Below are positions 1-9,865 of a DNA stretch of 64,000 nt, piece by piece (the first letter of the stretch is position 1; the number at the start of each line of letters is the position of its first letter). The position numbers and the translations under genes are program-made. Where the stretch lies: assembly GCA_030847615.1 (NCBI GenBank), contig JAUMIR010000003.1:334433756-334497755 (forward strand). The letters are read 5' to 3'. The notes under the pieces were generated by a model, which saw only the letters and a program-made list of their open reading frames with translations, did no database searches and was not told the origin of the DNA. Source of the DNA: Gambelia wislizenii (lineage: Eukaryota; Chordata; Lepidosauria; Squamata; Crotaphytidae).

Positions 1-123
1 TGTCAATGCTAGGAAAGGAAGGTCAGAAAACCTCTGTTATTGTGGCATGACAGGGACAGGAGAGGAGCAGGAGAGGAGATTGTGGGACAGGAAAGCTTTT
101 TTTGTTCCTGTCTGATAATCTCC
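1..123. mobile_element. Family-1 MITE, right end only (cut by window edge)
   Basis: The segment ends TCTGATAATCTCC, the right terminus shared by the other family-1 elements. Its interior (GACAGG, GGAGAGGAG and a short run of T) resembles the right end of the copy at 15.6-16.1 kb. The left end lies outside the window, so the length cannot be given. Confidence 0.6.
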
Positions 124-756
124 TTTATGATATCCCTGGAGTGGACACTGATGACACAAGAGCCAAAGTAACTGAAATCAACCTGAAGTAATCACATGAG
201 TCAATGAGCTCACTGATACATCTAATTCTTGCATAGTGCTATTGGATAAAACCACCAGGGAAATTATTACTGACAGAACCTCATATTCTCCTTTAGAACA
301 GCATTGACTAATGCTCTGAAGTGTAATTCACCAGCCTCACACAATCTTTCCCGCTCAAGTATCTTTTGCTTAAAAATGATCACCTTAAGTGAGAAAGCAT
401 GCTCCCTAAGAATGAAATACCTGTGTATTGTCACTGGTGTTTATTCTTCCTTTTACATAGAAACCTACCTTGTGATTATATAAAGTCACTAGCATTTGAC
501 ATGGGGCAGGAGAACAGAACCCATGACTCCCGATGCCATTCAGGACTGACTCTGCTGCTGTTAATTTTCTTAATGCTACACAGGTGCTAAAGGCACAAGA
601 TCCTGGCCAGCACAAAAGAGCTGACAATACTATAGGTAGCATGTCCCAAATAGAGAGCTGACTCACAAATACTCAAGGGACTGACTAATACCCATACATA
701 CTAACTATTGGATTGGTATTTGGTTAACAGTGGGTTCATCTTTATGAATCCTCTAT

Positions 757-1057
757 GGATGTTTTAGACACGGCAAAAACCATGCACCATTAGGACATGA
801 CGCTAGCACAAATGGCAGAAATTATCAGACGATGTCATCACTTACCCATTCCCACTGCTTTGCACTGGTGTGAATGACGCATCATTTTTAATTGATGCCT
901 TAACCCATCAATAAAAAGTGACACCTCATTCACACAAGCACAACACAGTGAGAACGGGTAAGTGACAAGGACATCTGATAGTTTTGCCTTTTCTGCTATT
1001 GTCGTGTCCTAAAGGATGTGGTTTTTTTGCCAGTATTTGCCTCATCTGATAAAGTCC
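757..1057. mobile_element. Family-1 MITE, 301 bp, TSD TAT
   Basis: The left end GGATGTTTTAGACA and right end TCTGATAAAGTCC are imperfect inverted repeats. TAT flanks both sides (754-756 and 1058-1060). The interior is a long imperfect inverted repeat: GGACATGACG and ATTATCAGACGATGTC on the left match GACATCTGATAG and GTCGTGTCC on the right. A central hairpin built on ATTGATG and CCATCAAT recurs in other copies of the family. Confidence 0.7.
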
Positions 1058-1316
1058 TATGTAAATCATAGAAAGGAACTATAGGCAGATGATGGCATAT
1101 ATGAAGCAATAGAGAGCACAGGTGAATGCTCCCTTAACATGGGCACCTAAAATGGGTCTGGAGGCCAATTTTGCCCACTTCTTAGATCTGCTATGGGACA
1201 ACCCGTGTGGAACTGCTGAATTTCAGGAGCAAATCACTAAAAGCCATTAAAACAAGAAAACAAGCAGGAAATGGTTGTTTCAATGAGATTTTCCTGCATC
1301 AACATTGCTTGTCTGA

Positions 1317-1943
1317 GGACTTTATCAGAGAAGGCTGGTAAAGTGCTATTTTCATGGAATAATGGCATCTTTTGCCATGACTTACTGCACAATTCCATGT
1401 CTGTCCTGTAGCTGCTTTGCATTCCATTCATTTCAGGAGCATGCCTTTTCACTGACAGGTAAAACCTGGCAATGCTTCCTAATCGTGCTTCTTTTCCACT
1501 ATGGATTTCTGTGTGATAAGTGCCTCCCACTGCACTTCTGTTTCTCAGGCAGTCATGTGGTGTTAATAGATGTGATTCTGCTCTTCTCCCCTCTTCCCCT
1601 CACTATTCCAGAGCAGACTGTTTCTCTTTTCTTCTCTATTTCTTTTCTTTTCTTTTCTTTTCTTTTCTTTTCATATTGTTGTAATTTTGCAATTACAGTA
1701 AAAAGAAAAAAAGAAAAGAAAAGAAAAATCAAAAGGCACATATACACAGGGTATGGCATGCAGGGGTCATAAGGTGGTGTTATGGCGGCACTGAGGAAAA
1801 CAGATCGTGTGACCAAGGTTTGCCAAAGCAGTACCAAAGCACTATTGCAGAGGAAGTGTGATAATAAATGATGGTAAACCACTATGCTTCCATTCTTAAA
1901 CTAGCATGCTTGTGGCCAGACAGCTTGCTGTGTGATAAAGTCC
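1317..1943. mobile_element. Family-1 MITE, 627 bp
   Basis: It begins GGACTTTATCAGAG and ends TGTGTGATAAAGTCC; the outer 11 bp are inverted repeats. The flanks are TGA on the left and TTA on the right, a plausible mutated 3-bp duplication. Two long ORFs inside it, one per strand, come from T-rich/A-rich simple sequence and are not genes. Confidence 0.65.
1641..1730. repeat. Mirror-complement microsatellite (TTTTC)n / (GAAAA)n
   Basis: A polypyrimidine run of TTTTC units (about 1641-1672) is followed by the palindromic spacer GTAATTTTGCAATTAC and then a polypurine run of GAAAA units (about 1698-1730). The two runs are complementary inverted repeats and could extrude as a hairpin. The array lies inside the 1317-1943 element. 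Confidence 0.8.
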
Positions 1944-2284
1944 TTAATGACGTTTAGCAGTTTCTTTCCAGATTTGGTGGTGTGATTTGCTGGATTTCGA
2001 TGTCATATTTGCGGGGGGGGGGAGGGGAGGGGAAAACAAATAGCCTCGAGGCTAGATGAGACCAACAGGCTGCAAATTGTCCAGTTTGCATGGGTTTTTT
2101 TCAGTACGAACAACTTTACTACTGTGTTTCTAGAATGCATAGAATAGTATAGATGGCCTTGGCATTTGTTGCAGGGATTGGTTTCTCTGTTGTTGTTATG
2201 GAATACACTTCCCTGGACTATAGCTTGTTTCACCAGATGCACAAAGTATTACGCCAGTTGTTAATGATTGATGCATGAAATAAC
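1944..2284. other. No feature recognised
   Basis: Apart from a poly-G/purine run near 2010-2032 I see no coding or repeat signature here. Confidence 0.5.
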
Positions 2285-2774
2285 GAGACCAGACACAGAG
2301 GATTGGGTTGAAATACGGGCCACTTTATTGATATCTTACCTATTTATTGCATATTTCTTAGGGTATGCAAACCTGTAAAAGGGGGAGACCCATTGCGGGG
2401 GCAGCTGGGCAGATGGTCACAAGTGACCTATCTCCCAGCATCCCTGGGCGACTCACCTGAGCCCCAATGGGGATCCCGGCATCCGGGGTTCCCTTTGGGC
2501 GCCATCTGCTGGAGGGCCCTGCTCCAGGCAACAGATCCTTAAGCCATGTGGCTTCTGGGAAGGATCGCAACCTGATGCTGGCCCTAAGGATAGCCTACCT
2601 TGCTGCACCCCATCCATTAGGATGCCGGTACAGTTCAGTGAGGGCCATCCTTCCACTCAATTCGAGGTTGCCATAGGTGAACGCCTGATCATTGTCTCCC
2701 CACTCCCTGCCACAGATAGGGGCAAGTGTCCGCTTAGCCCCTATCCCCCACACAGGAGGCTAATACAGCCCTCA

Positions 2775-3660
2775 CCCCTTGTCGCATACCCTCAAGAAAC
2801 AACTGGATCCCAGAGTCTGACAAGTGGACCCCATCAACCCGTAGACCATTAGCCGTAAGCACATTCTTGCGGACAATGTCCAGCAAATGGCCAAGGCCTT
2901 CATCCAGTAGCATTCACCTACGTGCAGGCAATGCCCAACCCTTTACTGGAGTAAGGGGATGAATCAATTCATCCATTAGAGGTATTCACCTTCATCCAAA
3001 TGATATCAGACCAAATCAGAAAACGTCACATAGGAAAACGTCACATGTCTGATGTCAGAAAAATTTGCGGCCACGCCGCCTTAATTCGTTGCATGTTCGC
3101 CCGGGGAGAAAACTAGCGGCCACACCGCCTTAATCCATCACGTGTCTGACAACAGGCCACCTCATGTCAGCCCGGGGAGAAAACTAGCGGCCACACCGCC
3201 TTAATCCATCACATGTCTGACAACAGGCCACCTCATGTCAGCCGTCTTAATCCATCACATGTCTGACAACAGGCCACCTCATGTCAGCCTTATCGCATGT
3301 TAACAAGGGCCTGGAGTGTCGAAGCTCTGCCTTTCCGAAGGCCATTTCCACCCAGATGGATCACCAGCACACGCGGTGGAGGTCAACAACGCTCCTTAAT
3401 CCGTCGCATGTCTGCAAAGGGCTGGTACATACGGTGGAGGTCCCCGACGCTCCTGAAACAGCAAATTGATTAGACCGTTCCCCCTCAAAACCCCGCTTGC
3501 CAAGCCATTCGACAGAATCAATGTTTGTACCAGCGGCGGACCCAAGGGGCTGGCATATCGTGCCGCCTAATACACCAAGATGTGGCCATAAGGCAGTACC
3601 CAGTATCTCATATCTGAAATAGAAAGCACAGTCACAGAACACAACATACTCAGTCAATGG
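2775..3660 (-). pseudogene. SGNH/GDSL-like hydrolase remnant
   Basis: Three fragments can be read on the minus strand in the expected order. A block-I-like region (about 3500-3600) gives a partial ILG..L motif followed by VEWLGKRGF. A block-III region near 3310-3380 reads LVIHLGGNGLRKG, with the Gly-Gly-Asn of the GxN block. A block-V region at 2775-2920 reads LRVDGVHLSDSG then LFLEGMRQG, with the Asp-x-x-His catalytic pair. Blocks III and V are separated by an expanded minisatellite and several stops (for example a TGA just before MLLDEG), so no protein can be made. The block-I serine is not convincingly preserved. Domain identity rests on motif recognition, not a search. Confidence 0.5.
3028..3290. 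repeat. 71-bp minisatellite inside the hydrolase remnant
   Basis: Two nearly identical 71-bp units (3099-3169 and 3170-3240) begin GCCCGGGGAGAAAACTAGCG. They are preceded by a degenerate unit and followed by a truncated unit (3241-3290) that has lost its GC-rich half. All units share CTTAATCCATCAC.TGTCTG and CCACCTCATGTCAG. Confidence 0.85.
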
Positions 3661-4112
3661 CAAATTGAACGGACATAGCCCTAGTAAGTAATTGACTTAC
3701 AATGACCCAACTTCATGTGACTGTTCAAAATTGATACCGTGTCGGGCCGAATTGTACTGTAATGGCCCAGTAAAGATACAGAACTTCCCAAAGGTGCGAA
3801 ATGCCGAGTTGATATCACACTAAGCAAGGTCGGCACCAAAGCCCACTCTAACAGCCCCTCCGACCGAGGTGTACTGGACAGTGCACAACCCCATTGAACG
3901 ATAGATTGGGCCTAGGACATTCCAAATCTTGTGCATGACTATATGTTCACTACACACCTTGAAATGAGATAGGTCATAGTTACGTATACAATTGCGATTA
4001 GTACAACCCATAGAGGGGCGTCAAAAGGATCTGTCCAATGTGAAGAGGAGGAAACCAGGGGCGGCAAAGGGTAAAATAGGGCATGCCTCAGCACCGCCCC
4101 TTCCTCCTCCTA

Positions 4113-4136
4113 GCCAGGGCGTAGCTACGCCCTGGC
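4113..4136. repeat. Perfect 24-bp palindrome
   Basis: The 24 bases are identical to their reverse complement, with core GGGCGTAGCTACGCCC. It lies in the upstream part of the minus-strand DIRS relic. Confidence 0.9.
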
Positions 4137-4235
4137 CAACCCCTGTCCTCGTCTCCATGCCCATCATTAAAACACCTCCCCCAGATCTACCATTCTTTAA
4201 GATCCGGGGGGGTGTCTGTTATAGATAATATGCTA

Positions 4236-4850
4236 AGCCATGCATCTGATTAAGAAGGACTTAGGAGATTTGTCCCGTTATAGGAACAAGAACAGGGTTG
4301 CTGAAAGATTTTTCTTTCAGACGACGTTCACCCTGTTCCGTTCCCTCAGTGTGGCTGCTCTGTTATCTCCCCATGATATAGTATTCACGGGGAGAAGTCG
4401 TTATTAAACACCCGGTTCTGTTTCCGTAATGGATCCTAGGTGTGCAAACAGGAGCCCTGTCCCTGTTCTGGAATGACAGGGATGGGGAGGACCTCCATGG
4501 CAAGTACTTCCTGCCATGATCAGGACATCCAGGTAAGTGGGACCCTTCCCCCCCTCCCCGGGTTACTTTTTTTAAAAAAATTACTTTTACTTTCTTGATT
4601 TGACAGCTGGGGGGGATTTATTTTGAATTCATTTTGATTTCAGCCAGCCAGTCGTAAAGCAGCCTTATCACGGCTGCATTTACGGCCGGCCGGGCAAGGA
4701 GGAAGGGAGCCTGTTCCTGCAGCAGAATGGAGGTAAGTGTGCAAACATTTACCTCCATTCCATTGCAGAAACAGGGCTTTTGGGCCCGGTGTGAAAATCT
4801 CCTTAGTATCTGAAAATTTATGCTATAATAAAATGTACCACAAGACTCTG
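4236..4850 (+). mobile_element. PLE terminal repeat split by a family-1 MITE
   Basis: The left part (to 4263) reads GCATCTGATTAAGAAGGAC and the right part (from 4803) reads TTAGTATCTGAAAATTTATG followed by TACCACAAGACTC. Joined, they match the Penelope terminal pattern seen at 53.2 and 58.8 kb. The left half holds a degraded hammerhead core, CTGATTA in place of CTGANGA. Confidence 0.6.
4264..4802. mobile_element. Family-1 MITE, 539 bp, TSD TTA
   Basis: It starts GGAGATTTGTCCCG and ends GTGTGAAAATCTCC, with TTA repeated exactly at 4261-4263 and 4803-4805. Interior landmarks shared with other copies are the CCAGGTAAGTG..ACCC segment, the GGGTTACTT block, a GCTGCATTTACGGCC hairpin and CAGGAACAGGCT-like blocks (here in plus orientation). 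It interrupts a PLE terminal repeat. Confidence 0.8.
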
Positions 4851-5770
4851 TTGTTTTGTTGAAGCACATTAACATATCTGTCTCCCTAGAAAGTGTTCCA
4901 AAATCTGTTCTCCAGGCAACATACTGCAGCTAGCAGATCTTTTACTTTTGTGGATCACAACGCCTAGAAATATCTCACCAACTTGGGGATTCTGGTAACT
5001 GCATTCTGAAAAAAGTAGTTTTTCCAAGGTTTGATTGATAGAGAATGGCTATCGCAGGTAGAGGAGCTGTTTGCAGAGACTTATCATCCTTGCAAAGGTA
5101 CAAGCACACCATTAACTTACAATATTACTAAATAGTGCATCATGAATAACCAAACAGGCCTCATTTATAAACATGTTCATGCAGAATTGCCACTGATTCC
5201 AACAGCACTTATTTCCTAGTAAACATAATTTGGGACTGTGGTCTAAACATAGTAAACCTTTGGCGAGCATCATATTTAAATATTCCATCTGTGAAGTATT
5301 CTATTCTTTTTATGCATTTACTTATTGTTGGGTGTCACTAGGTCAGTTACCTTGGCAGCTAAATGAAATAACTTAACACAACTGCATAGTGCATGCATCT
5401 AAAGCAACCTAGCGCTCATTGATAGATGCTACAGAGATAATTATGATAAAAGACAGTTCCCAGCTAGTACTTTTCCTGGGTCAGGCAACATGTCAGAGCT
5501 GCACATGTTCTTAGTAATTAAGGGCTGTTTGAAGAATGTCCCCCCCCCACTGTTTTAATAAAATCATCCTGTTTCTGGTGCCACTGGGAATGCAGAAGTG
5601 TCGTACTGTGTCTAAGAAGAAACATACATTTCTTTTAAAGGAGCTCAGGTACTTTGTGAAAAGAACCAGAATTTTTTTTTGTACTACTGTTTGTTCATTT
5701 AATTTATATAGTGCAACAACAGCAACAAGAAGGGACAAGTTTCCAGTCTGAGAACAGATGAAATAACCAA
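4851..5770. other. No feature recognised
   Basis: AT-rich sequence without homology that I can name. Short ORFs on both strands look like chance openings. Confidence 0.5.
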
Positions 5771-5772
5771 AG

Positions 5773-6410
5773 TGTGGTAATGAGATCTCCCATTATATGG
5801 GCAGCACAGTCAATTAGGTAAACAAAGGGTTAACTAGGCATTGAGAGTAAAGTTATGGTTTATTGGGGGTCAGCATCATGAAGGAGTCACAGGTCATGAG
5901 GAATAGCTGACCCATGAAGATATCCAGCAGAAGCAAACTTTGAGATGCTTCTGTAAAGAGGTGATAAATACTGCCTTGGGGCCACAATGCAGAGAGAAGA
6001 ACAAGGAGAGGAACAAAGAGAGACCTGAGCCATGGGAAATCTCATCCCAACTGCAGAAGGCACTTGATAGAGGCTGGGCTGAAAGGCCTAGACTCCCAAC
6101 CCCCATGAACATCGAGCAGATCTGGACTGCACCCTTGTAAAAAGATTAGGAACTATCTAGTTTTGTTGTGTTAGAGCTTATGTTTATTTTATAAACTTCG
6201 CTGGACCTACTAGACCTATCTGTAACTATTTAAGAAGGTGCCTTTCATGGAAGAGACACCTTTACTGTGCTATGTAGTTTCTGCTTAGAATAAATTCCCC
6301 TTAACACTCTCCTTTCTCAGCATGCTATCTTCACGTGCCTCATTCAGCTCTCCTTCCATAGGAGTGGGGGGAGGTGAAGCTCTGCTGATACAGAATGGGA
6401 TCCCACAACT
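5773..6410 (+). repeat. Possible solo LTR or LTR fragment
   Basis: The stretch begins TGTGGTAATGAG, has an AATAAA at about 6290 followed by a T/C-rich segment, and reaches CTGATACA at about 6391. A primer-site-like TGGGATCCCACAACTGGG follows two bases later. These features suggest an LTR with adjoining PBS, but there is no paired LTR or internal coding sequence, and no short flanking duplication was found. Confidence 0.25.
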
Positions 6411-6742
6411 GGGAGAACAGAAGATGCATGTAATAAACAAATACAATCCACTATTATGTTGTGTGCTTATTTCTTATATTATGTGTACAAATAGAATAGC
6501 TCATAAAAGACATCAGTGTGTTACATCAATTCCACATAGACAGTCAAAGGCATCGTAATATGGAATACATGCCACAATTCACCAATAAGTTGTTCCAAAG
6601 ACTGTAGTTATTTCACTAGAATATGCACCCCAACACGTGTTAAAAATTCCTCAGTTATATAAACCAGGTAATTATCGATTCTTCAGATTAAATTCACACA
6701 TATTTACTGATACAAAAATAACCTTAAATTCATTAAAAATCA

Positions 6743-7187
6743 TTAGAGGTTGGCAATACTGGGGGCAGCAGGGCTCCCCATAGCCACCCCCTTGATCTGT
6801 AGGAAAAATGTGCGGTCGAACCTAAAATAATTATTTTCTAGAATCGCATCTAAGATGTCCAGGAGGAAATGAGTTGGGGGATGCTGATTCTCACGGGATC
6901 GTAAATAATACTCAATTACAGACCTGGCTTCTTCATGTGGAATTGACATATATAAAGAGTTTACATTTAAAGTAATAAGGCATGTAGTATCATCCACAGT
7001 TCTATTTTCTATTCCATGAATGAAACGTCTGGTATCTTGAATATATGAAGGTATCTTTAACACAAATGGCATCAGGAATGTATCCAAATATTTGACTAGA
7101 AATAAAAGAATTGGATCCCGAAACTATTGGTCTCCTGGGAAGAGGAAAACCAGGCCGGCCATTGACAGTAGAATGATGGGGGGACAT
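6743..7187 (-). pseudogene. Penelope-like reverse transcriptase fragment
   Basis: On the minus strand two overlapping frames encode the central part of a PLE reverse transcriptase. The upstream frame (7187 to about 7090) reads RPIVSGSNS, the conserved block before the fingers/palm region. After a frameshift the second frame (7087 to 6743) reads ITLNVNSLYMSIPHEE, where the usual catalytic Asp of DV(T/S)SLY is Asn, and then FLQIKGVAMGSPAAPS, typical of PLEs. The catalytic YxDD block, the GIY-YIG endonuclease and both ends are missing. It is a dead 445-bp fragment. No hammerhead terminus is adjacent; the nearest PLE termini are at 4.2 and 18 kb. Confidence 0.8.
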
Positions 7188-7195
7188 TGGCGTGA

Positions 7196-7370
7196 GGTTT
7201 CATATGTCAGCAATGCTGGCAAAATATCACCACACCTAATATCAATAAAATACAATGAGTTTTAGACAAGACATAAATGTGAAAGGGCGACAGCTGATAT
7301 GTGTGCCCCTTCACGTTTATGTGGTGTTGTTATGATGCTATATTTGATGTGTCTGATACCATCCCTACTC
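7196..7370. mobile_element. Small family-1 MITE remnant (tentative)
   Basis: CATATGTCAGCAATGC on the left and GATGTGTCTGATACCATCCC on the right are weak inverted repeats of the family-1 type, about 175 bp apart. No clear target duplication is visible. Confidence 0.3.
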
Positions 7371-7840
7371 TGTTAAGCATCCTCTCCAAAGTAGATCAGA
7401 TACTTTGCTTACTTCTCTACTTTTCCATTGACAAGGAGACAGTATGAAATTTATTTTTGGCTGCAATCTTTGTTGAGATATTTTGTGTTTCTTTAAAATT
7501 GATTATATGGTTTTGAAATACATTATTAAGGTATTCTGAGCACTTTACAGAGAACTGAAGTATAGAGTTTGGAGTTCTAAAAGTGTCAGTCTTTTGCATT
7601 TTATTTTTGCTGACATACATTTAAATGCATTTACATTTGTTCTGTGATCATTATGAATACTTTTTTCTTGAATTTTCCACATTTTGCACAAAAGGTCTAC
7701 ACACAAACTAGCATCTTTTCCATTTATAAAACTACACACACATATACAGGCACAGAAGGTCTGGCTGATTGATAAAAAAATTGCAAACAATGCAGGCAAT
7801 GCTTCTGTTTTTCCCCAAAAGTCATCCCTACTTTATTCTT
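7371..7840. other. No feature recognised
   Basis: AT-rich unique-looking sequence with no coding or repeat signature that I recognise. Confidence 0.5.
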
Positions 7841-8060
7841 GTGGTTATGTGCTGTAAAGTTGACTTTGACTTATGGTGAACCTATGAATGAGAGACCTTC
7901 AAGACTCCTGGTCATGAATTGTCCTGCTTAGGTTTTGTAAACTCAGGGCTGTGGCTTATTTGATTGAAGCAATCCACACTGCATTGTGATCTAGTGCAGA
8001 AGGAGGCAATGGTAAACCACTTCCAAAACCCTATACTTTGAAAACAGTATGATGAGACAA
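7841..8060 (-). mobile_element. SINE-like remnant related to the 5S-SINE tail
   Basis: GACTTTGACTTATGGTGAAC, CTATGAATGAGAGACC and AGGAGGCAATGGTAAACCAC are motifs shared, partly in reverse, with the tail of the 5S-derived SINE at 21.7 kb. No pol III promoter boxes are convincing, so it is probably a truncated or composite copy. Confidence 0.5.
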
Positions 8061-8668
8061 TCCCTACCCTACTAATTGATAAGCTAATTTCATGTGTGCT
8101 GGTGATACACAGGAGCAGCATTCCCTCCTGTGAATGTTTGCCCTTACTATATCATCTGCCATTGGTGAGAACTAGGCCTATCACGTATGAAAGTCATCTA
8201 CCTGTGGCTTGTGTATTATGTATATCATGTAATTACCAATTAAGGACTCTATCAGGCATGGCAAATATGACATCATAATGATGCCTAATGAACATGAAAG
8301 GGTGTACATATCAGATGACGTTTTGCTTTCATGATCATGTGTAGGGAATAAGGCATTCTTTTTTATTAATGGGCCAAGCTGTCAGTAGATCTCCCATGGT
8401 GCTTGTTTGCTGGTATTGCCAGCATTTGAAACTGCATGCCATTGTCCTCTTGTGATTACAGTGTCAATGGGCAAACACGTCCAGTTGAGATTGAGATTGC
8501 CAGGTAGGGGATGCTCTTTTTATGAACTGCTCCAGTTTACTTGGGACTTTGTGAGTGTGTTTCTGTGCTTGTCTGTACTTTTTGTGATTCCCCCCCCCCT
8601 GTATTTTTAAATTAATCCACACTCACATCTTCTCATGAGAACTGATATGGAAGTAAACAGAGCTCCAT

Positions 8669-8813
8669 AGGTTTTCTGTGTTTTTTTCCCGGGCTGTGAG
8701 GCTGTGTTCTGGAAGATTCTCTGAAGATGCCAGCCACAGATGCAGGCAAAATGTCAGGAATGAACTCTTCCAGAACACAGCCTCAGAGCCCAGAAAAAAA
8801 CCAAGGAAAACCT
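8669..8813. mobile_element. Foldback (palindromic) element, family 3
   Basis: AGGTTTTCTGTG and GGGCTGTGAGGCTGTGTTC on the left are mirrored by GAACACAGCCTCAGAGCCC and GGAAAACCT on the right. The centre holds GCCAGCCACAGATGCAGGC. The same arms occur at 14.8 and 55.5 kb, each followed by TATGGATGC. Confidence 0.75.
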
Positions 8814-8825
8814 ATGGATGCCAGC

Positions 8826-9210
8826 CATGCCTTTTTGGCTATTGCTCCCAGATTATGGCACGGCCTGCTGGATGAGATCCGTCACATTACCACCTTAAAT
8901 AGCTTTTTAAAAGCTCTTAAGACAGATCTCTTCTGGCAGGCCTTTCCTGAATAGATACCCGGCCATCAGGAAAAAAAAATCTTATTGATCTGATCCCTAT
9001 TCCAGTTATTTTACTTTAATGTGTGTGGGTGTGTGGGTGTGGGTGTGTTTTAGTATTTATTAACTAGTTTTAAATGTTTAATTATTTAATTGTATTTTAA
9101 GGGGGGTGGGATGGAGGGTTTTATATGTATATATTTTAAATGTTGTAAGCTGCCCTGATTGCATTTTGTAGAGGGGCGGGATATAAATACATTTTATTAT
9201 TATTATATTA
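8826..9210 (+). mobile_element. L2-like LINE 3' end
   Basis: The plus strand encodes a short C-terminal LINE fragment reading APRLWHGLLDEIRH, then LNSFLKALKTDLFWQAF. This matches the LWNxLP...FKxxLKTxLF pattern at the end of L2/CR1-group ORF2. A 3' UTR follows with TTGTAAGCTGCCCTGA and GGGGCGGGATATAAATA, ending in an ATT-rich microsatellite. It is a 5'-truncated copy nested in a family-1 MITE next to the foldback element. Confidence 0.65.
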
Positions 9211-9458
9211 TTACTTTGACTGCACAAACAGAGCTCCGTTCATGCTCCGGTAATGCCTGGGCTGCTTATTGACCCTATTATAGGTAGGTCTGATAAAGAG
9301 GGTTCTTTTGCTGGCATAAAAATGCAGCAAAATATATTGGGAAAGAAACATTTATGGAGGTTTATCTGATAAAGTCCCAAGTGTGACTGACTAGGGATGC
9401 CATCAAAATCCACCATGGAATCCAGCAGTACCAAATTTACCCTGTTCCAAAGGGATTA

Positions 9459-9865
9459 CAGTTGTCCCTCTGTATCCATGGATTTGGAATCCATGGATTT
9501 AAGTATTCATAGCTTGAAAATATTCTTTAAAAATAATAATCCAAAAAGCAAACCTTGATTTTGCCATCTTATATAAAGGACACCATTTTGCTATGCCATT
9601 GCATATAATAATACTAGTAATAATAGTAATAGTAGTAGTAATAATAATAATAATAATATGTCTTTCTATCCCGCCCCTCTGCAATGCAATCGGGATGGCT
9701 TACAATATAAAAACTCCATAATTACAGTACCCTAACCCACCCACCCCTTAAAATAATATTAAATTATAAAGTACTTGAGTATATAATGGTACTTGAGTAT
9801 TCACAGATTTTGGTATACATGGGGGGTCCTGGAATCAAACCCCAGCCAATATGAAGGGACAACTG
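9459..9865. mobile_element. Tigger-like (Tc/mariner) MITE with TA duplication
   Basis: The ends CAGTTGTCCCTCTGTATCC and GAAGGGACAACTG are inverted repeats (perfect over 12 bp) and both flanks are TA. The interior is split by a minus-strand copy of the L2-like LINE tail. Confidence 0.75.
9605..9775 (-). mobile_element. L2-like LINE 3' tail nested in the Tigger-like element
   Basis: It starts with an AAT/AGT microsatellite (9605-9656), then TATCCCGCCCCTCTGCAATG and GGCTTACAATATAAAA. This is the reverse complement of the 3' UTR at 9.1-9.2 kb. Confidence 0.65.

Larger units (their letters stand above)
2285..4235 (-). mobile_element. Decayed DIRS-type retroelement relic, minus strand
   Basis: Read on the minus strand, this GC-richer segment carries scattered SGNH-hydrolase blocks (separate entry) and ends with an AATAAA signal followed by GTGGCCCGTATTTC. 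That end resembles the tail of the plus-strand DIRS element (GTTGTGGCCTATTTC near 50.78 kb). SGNH/GDSL-type hydrolase ORFs are known from vertebrate Ngaro/DIRS-like elements. No RT or recombinase could be read, so this is either an internally deleted copy or the 3' part of one. Boundaries are approximate; on the far side it abuts a PLE terminus. Confidence 0.55.
8244..9377. mobile_element. Family-1 MITE with nested insertions
   Basis: The outer ends are GGACTCTATCAGGCATGG and TTTATCTGATAAAGTCC, flanked by TAA and CAA. The left interior matches the copy at 40.7 kb (CATAATGATGCC) and the one at 57.5-57.8 kb (CTCTTTTTATGAACTG). The element is split by a foldback sequence plus an L2-like LINE tail (8669 to about 9225). 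The bases AAACAGAGCTCC occur on both sides of the nested block, consistent with its target duplication. Confidence 0.7.

Noticed and set aside
1362..1882. Two opposed ORFs of 136 and 109 codons
   Set aside because: Both run through the TTTTC/GAAAA microsatellites inside a MITE; the Ser/Phe and Lys/Glu repeats are artefacts.
3028..3290. Possible CRISPR-like repeat array
   Set aside because: The units are directly adjacent with no unique spacers, and the context is a eukaryotic retroelement.
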